Shown in pieces: positions 28,689 to 49,006 of a stretch of DNA of 64,000 nt; within the stretch, counting starts at the first letter, position 1, and each line of letters opens with the position of its first letter. The stretch comes from Lota lota (Eukaryota; Chordata; Actinopteri; Gadiformes; Lotidae). The DNA is taken from contig JACYXH010000719.1 of the NCBI GenBank assembly GCA_026745465.1, forward strand, positions 971,637 through 1,035,636, in the 5' to 3' direction. Made by a program: the position numbers and the translations under genes. The notes beneath the pieces were generated by a model. It had not been told where the DNA came from. It worked only from the letters and a program-made list of their open reading frames with translations, and made no database searches.

Positions 28689-29793
28689 TTAATCTAGCAT
28701 GCGTTTACAGAACAAGTTCAACATTGAATCAATCAAATACTGTGATTTTTAAGGCAGGTGCCAGGCAGACATGTCATTAGTCGATGAGTACAGAAACATT
28801 AATATTGCACATTTCCAGTGTGACGCTGCGCTGCTCTCGGGGGGGGGGGTTTACAGGCACACTTGATCTTCAATCTGAGCACAGCCAGGCGAGGGAAGCA
28901 ACAGTAGCAGCAAGCACAGCAATAGCAGCACGCTCAAAGCTGCTGACAAATAACTGATATTCGACAAGACACAGACAAGGACAACAGTTGGCGATGATGG
29001 GTGGACTGAAGACTAGGACATCACATTGAACGTGTGGCCAAGGACAGATCCATGCAACAAATGTGCACTGTTGTGTGCGTGGAAGGTGGGGGTGGGGGGG
29101 AGACAGACAGAGTGTGTGTGGGGGGGAGAGCGAGAGTGTGTGTGACTGGTCACATCAGATTCCCATCTGATTGACAACTTTCTTTAAGTCACTACGTGTG
29201 ATAGTAGGGCCTTATGAGGGACTTATTGTGCACCTGTGTGCGTCTGTATGTGATCAAATTGCCCTCTCATTCTAGTTTATGTTAAAAAAAGAAAAAAGAC
29301 CCCAACTCAATGCAGCATCACTAATAAAACTTCAAAGGTATTCAGGTAGTAATCGATCAATAATCAACAAATGCCAAGACCTTCACAAACAGCATAAACA
29401 TGTTAAGTATAAAATCATTTTGTCTGTTACAAACTTTCCAATCTTGGATGTTAAGTCAAACGGAAGGCGGTGTTTTTCCAAATGAATTTGAACTGTCCTG
29501 CAAAAGTGTTCCTTGTAAAAAATAGCTAAACTGCAAAATGAATAGGAAAAACGTCCGATTTATTTTTGCTGTCCTTCTACCCAGCCGGTGTGCATCCTTG
29601 GGTTAAGAAGCATTAGCTTTGGTTTAGTGCTCACGCAGAGGTGTAAGCGTAGAGGTGAAAACAGGTGGAGCTCATTCAGTTAATAATGGTTCTGTAGGCA
29701 TACCAGTGCACACATTAAGGTCATGAAATGCACCTGTGTTGGCCCCTAAAGACCTAATACTGTAACTGTATCCGAGGTGGGTCTCTGGGATAT
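28689..29793 (-). other. dhrs12 3'UTR region
   Basis: No other gene seen. It holds a short G run (28840-28849) and GT/GA-rich patches (29078-29140). Confidence 0.45.
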
Positions 29794-38634
<8,841 letters not shown>

Positions 38635-39366
38635 GGTCCTTCTCCTGCTGCCTCTCGGTCCTCGGCGCCGTCTCTCCTCCGCTTTTAACAGCGAGCGGCA
38701 CACCACGTGTAGGCTAATAAATAACCATCGGCGGGCGACACCTTCGGTGGCCACCAAGCGGTGGAACGGCCGCATTGGTTCCGTTTCTAATAATGGCTGT
38801 TTAGGTTCCCCTTTTAAATTGACGCGCAAGTCCGAACGAGGGGTCTAGGGTTATGTGACCGTTTTGTGGATTTTCAAATACGTTTCGTGTACTCTTAGAC
38901 TATTTCACGGATTATACGCATATTTGTGCATAAGTACTTCCTCGAGTTACAATCGAGGAATTTAAAGAAATGCTCGTCCTAGACATTATTTTGTAATCTA
39001 ATGCTATAAGCCGAAATCCTATTTACAATGAGATTTTGACGAATTGAAGATGCTTGCCAGCTTTGATTTAGCATCATTCTAGATCGCTGAGGTGGAGCCG
39101 CTTCCCATGCGCATCACCTGCCTGCCTTCTCTGAAGCCACCTGTATTAAGCTGCCTGGTGAACAGCCAATCAGAAGCGTCAGATGGCAGAGAAGGGCGTG
39201 GCATCTTGGCAAGGTGTTGCGAAACATTGGAGTTCACCCAGTGAGATCTGGGTACCGAACAATGTCGCCGCATCTCAGGATAAAAAAAACACTGTAAGCT
39301 GTAGAAGTTGGACCTGTCCTCAGTGGATTATTGTCTGCGTGCGTGCTGTCTGTGTACTGTGGCACC
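38635..39366. promoter_or_regulatory. divergent dhrs12 / ap1s3 promoter region
   Basis: The ATG codons of dhrs12 (38634, minus) and ap1s3 (39367, plus) are 732 bp apart. A CCAAT box (ccaatcag, 39166-39173) and an A-rich TATA-like ggataaaaaa near 39279 fit the ap1s3 side. Sequence around 38640-38720 is GC-rich. Use of a shared promoter is an inference. Confidence 0.5.
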
Positions 39367-42300
39367 ATGGTGAGTAGCCCTAGCCTAGCCTAGCCCATAG
39401 CATGTGTGTTGTAAAGGCGCTGTAACGCCTGCTAGTTGAATGTCCTGCTGAACCCTTTGCACCCTTTCATGATTAACGGTTTGCACCGCGATTCAAGTTC
39501 AGCACATACGTTTTTGCTACTTTATTTTCTCATTGTTTTTTAATAACTTTATAATGTATGTCATGCAGAAAGTAAACATATATAGCCTAACTACCACACA
39601 AACATCATTTTAAAAAGCCTGCATTTCATTGTTCAAATATCCGGTGTTGACAGATGCTCAAGGGCAAGTCATTTTGCAGTAAGTCAGGAGAGTTTCGTTT
39701 CCTAAGGTGTCCCAGTACAACAGGCTACCTGGGAAAGCATACGTGGTTAGTTTCAGTTGCATGCACATGCTAGTTTTGTGTGCAGGGCTAGTTTGAGTAA
39801 CCTATACATACATATACATACCTGTGCGCGTCACAACCCCATTATAGCTACACATTAACCACATGTTGACCGCTGCCACTCCCCTCATGCCCGTAGCCTA
39901 GTGTGGTCGATTATTACACACCCAGAAATGCTCCAATTGTCTGTCTTACTTTTCTAAACAACAAACATAGGCCTACATGTGAATGTACATATCATTCAGC
40001 ATCTACTCTGCTCTTTTTTAGACCACTGTTTATGTTTATGAATTATGATGGATGGCTTAAGGGACTCTGGGGCCACAGAACCCAGGTCTTTTAACTCTCA
40101 ACTCGATCATTTGGTTGAAAGCACTTTTTGAATACACACAATTTAAGCACCATGACTGTAATGAGAGTGTTAGATTATAAATGAGCTTAAGCTTTCTCAA
40201 TTGGTGTCGTATATTCCTGTACTGCTTGTCAATCCCATCTATTGCAACCCCCTGTCGACATCCAGGGTAGACTGTGGACTGGTGTCTGTCTAAGAGCTAC
40301 TATTGGTTTTATGGGGCCCAAGGCACTAGAGCCTTGGGCCTCTGAACACATTCTCCAACCCAAGCCTCACCCAAGGGCTGAGGAATAGCACACACTGTTT
40401 AGCTTAAGCTGTCTGTGCACTTGTTGTCTTAGGCCAGGTGTTCCCATACTTGTCTCTCTTTAGTTTACAAGGGATATCTGGATCCCTTGTAAACTAAAAT
40501 GTCTGAGCACTCCCTCCACCCCCACAGATATAGCAAATAACACATAATAACACACTTTTTTGTATATTAATACTATTAATAATACACTATTTGTATATTC
40601 GTACTTTCTTATAGACCAGAAGGTGTCTGAACAACAATGAAATAATAATACAATCATTGAGAGATGGAACAAATCATGAAACAAGGTGATAACGAAGTAC
40701 CAAAGTGCATATGATAAAACAATAAAAAATGAACCAGCAATGAATGAGTTACAAACACAGTCAACAAAGCAGAGAGATAAAATGAACTATAGGCCTTCTA
40801 GTGGAATGTCTGGTAAACACGTCGGTTCTCTAATGTTTTGTGTTCTGTGGTCCTCCACTTTGAGGTGTAGTGAAGCTGCGTTCTGCTTTTCTTATGGTGG
40901 AGCACCCCGGGGACTGAGATGGATTCTGAAGTGGTGAGAGTTGCTCTTCCGTGAGGAGCCTTGGAGATGTGAAGTAGAAGGACTTTGAGGTTGATTCTAA
41001 AAGAGACTGGATGGAGCAAGGCCAACACGGGAGTTGTATTTTCTCCCTTTTTGGTTTTATTTATAGTGGCTGACAGAGACCAGTTAAAAAGGGCTTTCCA
41101 ATAGTCCGGTCTACTAGAGACAAAATGGATGGATTAACTTGAAACCATCACGTGGCATTTAACGATGGTACTATTCTGATGTGAAGAACAGGTCTTGGTG
41201 ACCATGTTGCTGTGAGCTGTAAAACCTCACCAGTCTAAGTGGATTTTGATGAAAAGTCAAATTAATCCTTTGTGGTATCGTGGTTTCGGGTCTAGGTATG
41301 ACTCAGAGAGTGGTAAATGTTCAACACGTGGTTTATTCTGAGACACAAGGTAAACGGACATGCACTCTGGAGGTGGTTCATGAAGCATCTAACTAAAACA
41401 GGTAAAAGTTCAGTCTATATTGGTCATGTGGGTGGAATGGTAAATAAGCCACGCCTACAGGTTCTGATTTACCCAGATAAACCTTCAGTCTGTCTTGGCC
41501 TGGGCGGAATGGCAAGGAGGCCATGCTTGTAGGGTCTGACTTAACTCAAACTCACAAAACGGTATATGGTGTTGTGTTGACCACTCTATGCGTAGAAGAA
41601 GAAGCTATTCAGGACTGGTGTTAGCGTTACACATATGTGGTCCAATGAGGTTAGCTTGAATATCATGTGGACACAGTACTAAATAAAGGTACTAATAAAG
41701 CATAGAAGAAATTAATTTACATCAACATCAAGGTTTTTTCTTCTGGTCTAATCTACAGAGATTGATTTCCTTATTGGTTAAAATGTTACACATCAAATGT
41801 ATTTATTGTCCCTAAACAAGTAGTAGAGGAGCTCAAAGCATCTGGGTCGTTTGGTTCCACAGAGATGTACGATTATTCGCATGATTCTTATTCTTATTTC
41901 TAAGGATGTCACCTAGTGGAAGTAGACATAGACAGCCCATAGACAGCTCCCTTGTGCTATGCCTAAGGACATAGTCAGCATTCATTACACATGATTCCCA
42001 AGACTAACATACAGCTGTCTCCCAGTTGTGTGTGTTCCCAACCAATTAAAAGCAGCTTTTTGATAGACCTACCTGGTTTTCCAAGCTAACCATTACAATT
42101 GTTGTTATCAATAATATCAAATGCTGTGATCAGATTTCGATCAATAAGAGACACCTTGATTTGCATGCTATGGTTGGATAAGGAACATGATTGGAACCTT
42201 TACATGAAGCTGTATTCGTTCAACAAAGGTTTACTAGATTAAAAACCAAGTACTACTTCAAAAAACACATGAGCACCTTTCTCACGAAGGGTGATCACTC

Positions 42301-43180
42301 ATGACTTGGTAGGTTGTTGTTCAAGGTTGTTTTGTTAAAGACTGGTTTCACAACTCTGCTCTTGAATAAAGAGGTGCAGAGGCTATTGGAGTGTTTTTTG
42401 AGGTAAATGAAAAGGGGCTGGGAAAGGGGAGCGCGTGGAGGAATTAGTTTATCTATCCAACTCCATGAAGTTCAGTGTCATTCATGGCTCTGCCTGACAG
42501 CTGCTGGACACACAGGAAATGAAGATGAATTCCCTCTCGTACCTCCATCGCCGGCAGCTATATTTCCCCCATCCCAGTCAATCCTTTTGAGGTAATAATG
42601 CTTTAATCTGGCTCCCCCTCCCCCCCTCCCCCCCTCCCCCCCTCCCCCCCTCCCCCCTCCCCCCCCCCCTCCTCAAGATGCGCTTCCTGCTGCTGTTCAA
42701 CCGGCAGTCCAAGCTGCGGCTGCAGAAGTGGTTCACGCCGGTGAGTGAGCGGGACAAGAGGAAGGTGATCCGGGACATGACCATGATGGTGGTGGGCCGG
42801 CCGCCGCGCTCCTGCAACTTCCTCCAGTGGAGGGACCTGAAGATTGTCTACAAAAGGTGGCTTGTAGGAAGCTTACAATCATGGGCTCTCTCAAGTCCCG
42901 CTGAAGAAGTGCATGGCCGCCATCTTGGTTCTTCTTATTCTCAGTCTGGTTATTTGGGGTTTTAGTTTTAATTTGTGAATTGTTTTACTTATCAGTCCAT
43001 TGTCTAGAGCTGTGTAGCTTGCATGTTTTAGCTCAGGTTTTAAAAGGGCTTTTATACAAGACACACTTGACTTTAATAATACTTAATGGTTAACCAGCTT
43101 CATCTATTCCAGTGCTTGAAAAAATGTCACGTTTGGCCACAATGCTCACACTATAAACTAAAACATTCTTTCATTCATTC

Positions 43181-43222
<42 letters not shown>

Positions 43223-43258
43223 ACACACACACGCACACATACACACACACGCACATGC

Positions 43259-43290
<32 letters not shown>

Positions 43291-44529
43291 TTACACACAC
43301 TTACACACACACACATGCACACACATACACACATGCACACACACACACACACACATGCACACACATACACACGACTTTCAACAATGGTTTTATGAGGGCT
43401 ACAGTGTAAAGGTCTAGATAAACACGGAGAGCCAACACCCACACAGAGAGCCATAAAAAGCTCCCAGGGACAGACCAGCCAGGTCACAAACAGCTAAACA
43501 TATATCCCAAAATAAGTAAATCACCATGGATACAGATAGTTATTCAAGAAGTAACTGATTCAAAGAGAAAAAAAGCAATGCATGCCATTTAAATGCGGTT
43601 TAATTTGAATATTGTCAAAGTACATTTACATTAACATGTCCTCACATAAGTACATGGGAATACAAATTACATTAGATATTACATATTACATTACATATTA
43701 CATGTACATTAACATGTCCTCACATAAGAACATGGGAATACATATTACATTAAATATTACATTTACATTAACATGTCCTCACATAAGTACATGGGAATAC
43801 ATATTACATTAGATATTACATATTACATTACATATTACATTTACATTAACATGACCTCACATAAGTACACATATTACATTAGATATTACATATTACATTA
43901 CATATTACATTTACATTAACATGTCCTCACATAAGTACATGGGAATACAAATTACATTAGATATTACATATTACATTAGATATTATATTTATATTAACAT
44001 GACCTCACATAAGTACACATATTACATTAGATATTACATATTACATTACATATTACATTTACATGTCCTCACATAAGAACATGGGAATACAAATTACATT
44101 ACATATTACATTACATATTACATTTACATTAACATGACCTCACATGAGTACACATATTACATTAGATATTACATATTACATTACACATTACATTTACATT
44201 AACATGTCCTCACGTAAGTACATGGGAATACATATTACATTAGATATTACATTAATCTAACATGGAATACATTACATATTACATTTACATTAACATGTCC
44301 TCACATAAGAACATGGGAATACATATTACATTAGATATTACATGTACTCATGGGAGAATCGAAAGGCCATTATTTAGCACTGACTAAAAAAAGCTTGGTA
44401 ACACTTTACAATATGGGTACATTAATTAACCATTAATCATCATTAGTTAATGCAGTAATAAGCATGATTATATAGCATTAGCATAGGGGTAAGGCTAGGA
44501 GTTAGGGTTACGACCCTAACCATATTACC

Positions 44530-44587
<58 letters not shown>

Positions 44588-45917
44588 ATGTTTATTAATG
44601 GTTAATGTACCCTTATTAAAGTGTTACCATTGTGTTTGCCTCATTCTTTGACCACACGGCAGATGATTATGGTATATAGTAGTCATGTTTTCAGTGCTTC
44701 TCCACCTGTGTCCGCAGGTATGCCAGCTTGTACTTCTGTGTTGGAATGGAGGCCCAAGACAATGAGTTGCTTACCCTGGAAATACTGCACAGATATGTTG
44801 AGCTACTGGACAAATACTTCGGCAATGTAAGAACTTGTTTCAACGATGAACTTGCTTGTTCAGCCGCATTGGACACTAACACATTTTGTCTGATGGTGTC
44901 GCCACCCTAGCGACGGTGCCGCCACCCTAGCGACGGTGCCGCCACCCTCCCCCGACCCGCTGGGTTCCTTGTGTCCCCGTTAGCCGCCTGATTACTCATT
45001 CTCCTGGGTTCCTTCTGCCCGCGTGTTGGTTCCTTTAAGTCTGTTACTTTAGCTTCCTGCCTGTTTGTTCCTGCCTGTTTGTGCCTGCCTGTTTGTGCCT
45101 GCCTGTTTGTTCCTGCCTGTTTGTGCCTACCTGTTTGTGCCAGCCTGTTTGTGTCTGCCTGTTTGTGCCTGCCTGTTTGTGCCAGCCTGTTTGTTCCTGC
45201 CTGTTTGTGTCTGCCTGTTTGTGCCAGCCTGTTTGTGCCTGCCTGTTTGTTCCTGCCTGTTTGTCTGCCTGTTTGTGCCTGCCTGTTTGTGCCAGCCTGT
45301 TTGTTCCTGCCTGTTTGTGTCTGCCTGTTTGTGTCTGCCTGTTTGTGCCTACCTGTTTGTGCCAGCCTGTTTGTGTCTGCCTGTTTGTGCCTGCCTGTTT
45401 GTGCCAGCCTGTTTGTTCCTGCCTGTTTGTGTCTGCCTGTTTGTGCCAGCCTGTTTGTTCCTGCCTGTTTGTTCCTGCCTGTTTGTCTGCCTGTTTGTGC
45501 CAGCCTGTTTGTGCCAGCCTGTTTGTGCCAGCCTGTTTGTGCCAGCCTGTGGCCTGTCCCGTGTTTCTTTTGAAAAGGTAACCTTCTTTTGCACATGTAT
45601 GGTTTATCTCTGTTTGTGTTATGGCTTCTATTAGGTGTGTGAACTGGACCTCATCTTTAACTTTGAGAAGGCCTATTACATCCTGGATGAATTCCTGATG
45701 GGAGGAGAGGTTCTGGAAACTTCCAAAATAGATATTGGAGTAGCTATTGAGGATGCAGATGTACTTCAAGAGGTGCAGTGAATTGTAGATTTTGTGTATA
45801 ATAATAGTAAGGCTAGTCACATGGGGTGTACCGCCGATATGGAAAAAGCTTCAAGAAGTCATTTTTCTGCTTTCTTCACAGACATTGGAAGAATACATGA
45901 GCAAACCAACCTACTGA
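39367..45917 (+). CDS. ap1s3: AP-1 clathrin adaptor sigma-1 subunit (sigma 1C)
   Basis: Small subunit of the AP-1 complex, which sorts cargo at the trans-Golgi network and endosomes. Exons: 39367-39369 (only the initiator ATG), 42678-42856, 44718-44826, 45635-45772, 45882-45917, giving 154 aa, the usual sigma-1 length. Blocks: [79 protein letters not shown] and the C-terminus [10 protein letters not shown]. Exon 1 ends ATG|gtgagt and exon 2 begins with a second ATG in frame, giving MMRF as in AP1S1. AP1S3 identity rests on neighbours wdfy1 and scg2. The sequence alone would also allow another sigma-1 paralogue. The exon 2 acceptor follows a C-rich tract, and the exon 4 acceptor follows a 14-bp minisatellite. 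Confidence 0.94.
40316..40341. repeat. perfect hairpin, 10-bp arms, 6-nt loop
   Basis: ggcccaaggc and its exact reverse complement around actaga, in ap1s3 intron 1. Confidence 0.9.
40459..40498. repeat. perfect hairpin, 17-bp arms, 6-nt loop
   Basis: Arm tttagtttacaagggat (40459-40475) is exactly inverted at 40482-40498, with loop atctgg, in ap1s3 intron 1. Confidence 0.95.
42601..42670 (+). repeat. C-rich (ccccccct)n tract before ap1s3 exon 2
   Basis: Seven C-runs of 4-9 separated by single T, ending 8 bp before the acceptor at 42677. It serves as the pyrimidine tract and could form an i-motif, or a quadruplex on the other strand. Confidence 0.9.
43181..43374. repeat. CA-rich microsatellite with TA/GC interruptions
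   Basis: acacacac with regular cgcacac, tacacac and tgcacac interruptions, in ap1s3 intron 2. Confidence 0.93.
43615..44345. repeat. AT-rich minisatellite, roughly 75-115 bp units
   Basis: About eight irregular units built from atattacatt, catttacattaacatg, tcctcacataagtacatggg and aatac blocks. Units differ by whole-block gains and losses. Confidence 0.9.
44397..44628. mobile_element. MITE with ggtaacacttta ends, copy 1
   Basis: It begins ggtaacactttacaata and ends with the inverted ttaaagtgttacc. Subterminal attaaccattaa is also inverted. The middle is a (TA)26 run (44532-44583) after a gggttacgaccctaac motif. No coding capacity. In ap1s3 intron 2. Confidence 0.75.
45058..45552 (+). repeat. 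14-bp minisatellite (gcctgcctgtttgt), about 35 copies
   Basis: Units vary at two positions (gtgcct, gttcct, gtgcca, gtgtct). It lies in ap1s3 intron 3, 80 bp before exon 4. Its long open frames are repeat artefacts. Confidence 0.95.
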
Positions 45918-46191
45918 GTTGTGTTGGATGTGTGGAAGATTGTACCTGTCTAAACCTGCTCAGAAATGTTGATGATGTGCTGACATTTTGTCATCTTTTA
46001 GAACGCATGTTTGAAAACTGTTGCAGGTAAATAAAGTTCACATTGTAGATCGATTTTTTTTAATGGATAAATCAGATATGCTGACACGGTGCCTTTTTAA
46101 ATGCTCCATATTTATGAATGTATTGACTCTAAAATCTATTGTAACCAACATTGCAGTTTCCCTTTTGATTTAAATACTTGTGTTTTGTATT

Positions 46192-46197
46192 AATAAA
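46192..46197 (+). terminator. ap1s3 proximal poly(A) signal
   Basis: AATAAA 275 bp after the ap1s3 stop. Confidence 0.6.
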
Positions 46198-46389
46198 GAG
46201 CTGTTTCAATATGTTGATATGTGCCAAGGCCAATACAAAACTTAATTACTAATTAAATATGAACGCTATTGTTAGATTGTGTTGGTTTCATTTTCATTGG
46301 TTTGTTTATTACTAAATTGCCTTGTGGAAAAGCCAGTTTAATCAAAATCTCTTGACAACAAATAAGTAAACACTACACAGTTAGGAAAA

Positions 46390-46409
46390 AATAAAGTCAA
46401 TGCTTTATT
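46390..46409. terminator. bidirectional palindromic poly(A) signal (ap1s3 / scg2)
   Basis: AATAAAG on the plus strand and its exact inverse CTTTATT are separated by 6 nt. The plus copy can serve ap1s3. The minus copy (AATAAA read leftward) lies 421 bp past the scg2 stop and is the best scg2 signal seen. Confidence 0.6.
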
Positions 46410-46829
46410 TACCCAAAGTACCACGTCACGTGACCACACCTATAGGAATTAATTACGAAAAACAAGTGTGAGGAATCAAACACTGATTTGATCCGCGGTT
46501 GAAATGGAAGGTGGAAGGAAGTCAGGTGTAGGCTATAGGTTTAGTGGTTCAGGTTTTGCTAAACAATGAATCGATAGAATGACACATACTACCGAACCTA
46601 GTCACCAAAAACAAACATGAGCAATCTCTGCCCAGAGAAGACCAAATGAGTCGGCTGAACTTCCCGGAACCAACCAAAGGTTTGTTTGCGTTGTTCTATG
46701 TATTATCTTTTTTTTCAAAATACCTTTTTGGAATCCCTCTACAACAAAACAATATATATAATGTGTGTGTGTGTGTGTGTGTGTATATATACAGTGCCAC
46801 CAGTAAGCATTCCCTAGCCCTGCGGTCGA

Positions 46830-48998
46830 TCATTCTTCCTGGCTGCTTGGGCCCTGTGGGCTCAGGAAGCTCATCATTTTCATTAGCGCGTCGTCATCCA
46901 TGATTTGTGTCTGGGCCGCTCCGCCCATGTCCTCCGCCGCTGACTGTCTTCTCCGCTGCTGCTGCTGCTGCTGCTGTGTCCCTCTGCCCGAGTCCATCTG
47001 ATCAAAGTAGTCCTGCATGGCCTGCTCGAAGGAGCCCAGCGCGCCCCGTTCCTCGTCCGCGTCTCGCCAAACCGACCCGAAGGCGGATCGCTTCTGGCCC
47101 GTCTTTTTCTTGTGCATTGGCGCCGGATATTGGGCCAGAATCTTTGCCGCTAGGTACGTCGCCAGTTCGTCCTCGCCAACGTTGTCGCCGTAGCTCTCTT
47201 TTAATTTGTTTGGCGCAACGCGAATCTGTGACGGGGGGTATTTCTCCTGCCTTCTTGGCTGGGGCTGAAAGCGGGACTGTGAGACTTGGTACTGCGGTGG
47301 CCTCTTCAGGGGGGCGGGACTCTGGCTTCGTACGCCCGCTAACCCCAGGATGTTCAGGATCTCCTGCGTCCTTGCATCTTTGGGCATGGAACTGCTTTGC
47401 CGGTCTGGTGTGCGGTGCCTGTTGAACTGCCGGGATCCAAGGCTGGGTTGTCTCTGGGTGATTCTGTTGTGCGCCCTGGCTAACCCGCTGCTCTTAGGTG
47501 GCTTTGTGTTGCTCCTGCCTCCTGCCTGGAGCATAGCCAGCAGCTCTTCAGGGGGCACCTGGTATTTCTGGGAGAGTCGGATGAGCTGGTGCATGTCCTG
47601 TTGTGGGGTTCTGTTGTCCCAGTACTGGAACGGAGAAACCTTCCTCTCTGCCCTCTCTTTCTCCTCCTCCTCCTCCTCCTCCTCCTCCTCCTTCTCCTCC
47701 TCTATCTCTCTTTTTTCCTCCTCCTCGGTTTTTTCCAGAACTTTCAGAAGATAGTAGTCCACCAGGTTAGCCATGTCGTCTGCGTCTTCTGTAGGGCGGG
47801 CATCAGTGGACCTTTTAGCAGAGAGACCTTCTCCTTCCTGCTCTTCGTCCTTCGCCTCCTCCTCTGCCCCGTCGTCTTCGTCCTCGCCGTCGTCGCTGTA
47901 ATCCAGGACCTGGCCGGCCTGGATTGGTTTGTTGCCCCTCTGCTCCTCCTCTTCCTCGTCTCCCTCCACCTCTTCCTCCTCTGCTCGCCGTAGTGGCGCC
48001 CAGTCGACCAGCCCTCTGGCAACGTCGTCGTACGCCAGACTCCTTGTGCTGAGCTCCTCCTTCTTTTGGCCTTCCTCACCTACCCCCCCCTCCTCCTCCT
48101 CCTCCTCCTCCTCCTCCTTCCCGCCACCTCCGTTGGCCATCCTCTCCACCTCGTCGAAGATGGACTGTAGCGTGGCCAGCTTCTGGGGCGTGTACTTCTC
48201 TCCCACACCCTCGCCAGTGCGCCTGACAAAGGGGGTGCCGCGTTCCCCACCCTCCCCACCCTCCCCCCCCTCCTCCTCCCCCTCCTCCTCCTCCCCCTCC
48301 CCCTCCTCCTCCTCCTCCTCCTCCTCCTCCTCCTTCTCATCTGCTGTCTCCTGTTTGTGCGTCCCCTCCTCTTCTTCCTTCTCGTCATCCTCAAACATCA
48401 GCTGTGGGGCCTCGTGGGACGGGGCTGCTCTCTCGCCCAGCCTGAGCCCTGCGCCGGTGCGGCCCCCCGCTGGGCGGTGGGCCGTGTTGGCGGGCTCTGT
48501 CTGCTCCAGGGCCCGCAGCACCGCCTGGAACCACTCCTGGGTCTTGTCACCCTGGTCGCGGTTGTCCTCCCCCTCCCACTCCTCCTCTCCCCCTCCCCCC
48601 GCTCCCCCCTTCCTCTGCCACCCCGGCCGCTCCTCCTGCCCCCCCCCAGGGGTCCGCTCCAGGGCCCCCGGGGTCAGCATGGCCCTGAGCGCCTGGGCGT
48701 TTTCCAGGAGGCCGCCGTCGTACTCCGGGGACTGGGGGGCCTTCGGGGGCCGGAGGGGGGGGGCGCCGCCTGTCCGGTGGCGGAGGTTCTCGATATGTCG
48801 CAGGGCTTTGAGCATGTCCTGGTCGGGGCCCCGGTGGGGGGCCTCCCCGGGGGGCTCGGCCTCGCTGCCCCTCAGTCTGTGGTCCCGGAAGGACGCCCCC
48901 TCGGCGCCATCCAAAGGAGCGAGGAGGAGGGGGAGGAGGAGGGGGGCTAGGCAGAGCAGCAGAGATCTCCCCGACGTGGGGGAGGAGTGTGACGACAT
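46830..48998 (-). CDS. scg2: Secretogranin II precursor
   Basis: Granin of neuroendocrine dense-core granules, cleaved to secretoneurin and other peptides. The whole 722-aa coding sequence is in one exon. The start is set at 48998 because an acceptor (ctccctccag, ending 49007) lies 8 bp upstream, so the 12 further upstream in-frame codons are intronic. Signal peptide: SGRSLLLCLAPLLLPLLLAPLDGAEG, then ASFRDHRLRG, matching ASF at the human mature start. Conserved blocks: MLKALRHIENLRHRTGG, TQEWFQAVLRALEQ, secretoneurin at 261-293, SLAYDDVARGL, DMHQLIRLSQKYQVPPEELLAMLQ, EILNILGLAG, EDELATYLAAKILAQYP, DDDALMKMMSFL. It is longer than the human protein (617 aa) because of several Glu runs of 9 or more encoded by GAG/GAA repeats. 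No Cys is seen after the signal peptide, as usual for SCG2. Fish have scg2a and scg2b. I cannot say which this is. Confidence 0.95.
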   Translation of the reverse strand: MSSHSSPTSGRSLLLCLAPLLLPLLLAPLDGAEGASFRDHRLRGSEAEPPGEAPHRGPDQDMLKALRHIENLRHRTGGAPPLRPPKAPQSPEYDGGLLENAQALRAMLTPGALERTPGGGQEERPGWQRKGGAGGGGEEEWEGEDNRDQGDKTQEWFQAVLRALEQTEPANTAHRPAGGRTGAGLRLGERAAPSHEAPQLMFEDDEKEEEEGTHKQETADEKEEEEEEEEEEGEGEEEEGEEEGGEGGEGGERGTPFVRRTGEGVGEKYTPQKLATLQSIFDEVERMANGGGGKEEEEEEEEEGGVGEEGQKKEELSTRSLAYDDVARGLVDWAPLRRAEEEEVEGDEEEEEQRGNKPIQAGQVLDYSDDGEDEDDGAEEEAKDEEQEGEGLSAKRSTDARPTEDADDMANLVDYYLLKVLEKTEEEEKREIEEEKEEEEEEEEEEKERAERKVSPFQYWDNRTPQQDMHQLIRLSQKYQVPPEELLAMLQAGGRSNTKPPKSSGLARAHNRITQRQPSLGSRQFNRHRTPDRQSSSMPKDARTQEILNILGLAGVRSQSPAPLKRPPQYQVSQSRFQPQPRRQEKYPPSQIRVAPNKLKESYGDNVGEDELATYLAAKILAQYPAPMHKKKTGQKRSAFGSVWRDADEERGALGSFEQAMQDYFDQMDSGRGTQQQQQQQRRRQSAAEDMGGAAQTQIMDDDALMKMMSFLSPQGPSSQEE
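48120..48218 (-). other. secretoneurin peptide segment of Scg2
   Basis: Residues 261-293, preceded by the dibasic RR at 259-260. The core EKYTPQKLATLQSIFDEV is the secretoneurin signature. At the position where the human precursor has KR the sequence is a lone K followed by poly-Glu. Confidence 0.85.
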
Positions 48999-49006
48999 GC
49001 TTTGGC

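Noticed and set aside
45044-45820. Long minus-strand frame rich in Gln-Thr-Gly and plus-strand Cys-Leu-Pro frames
   Set aside because: They are the 14-bp minisatellite read in different frames. The ap1s3 exons lie beside it on the plus strand.
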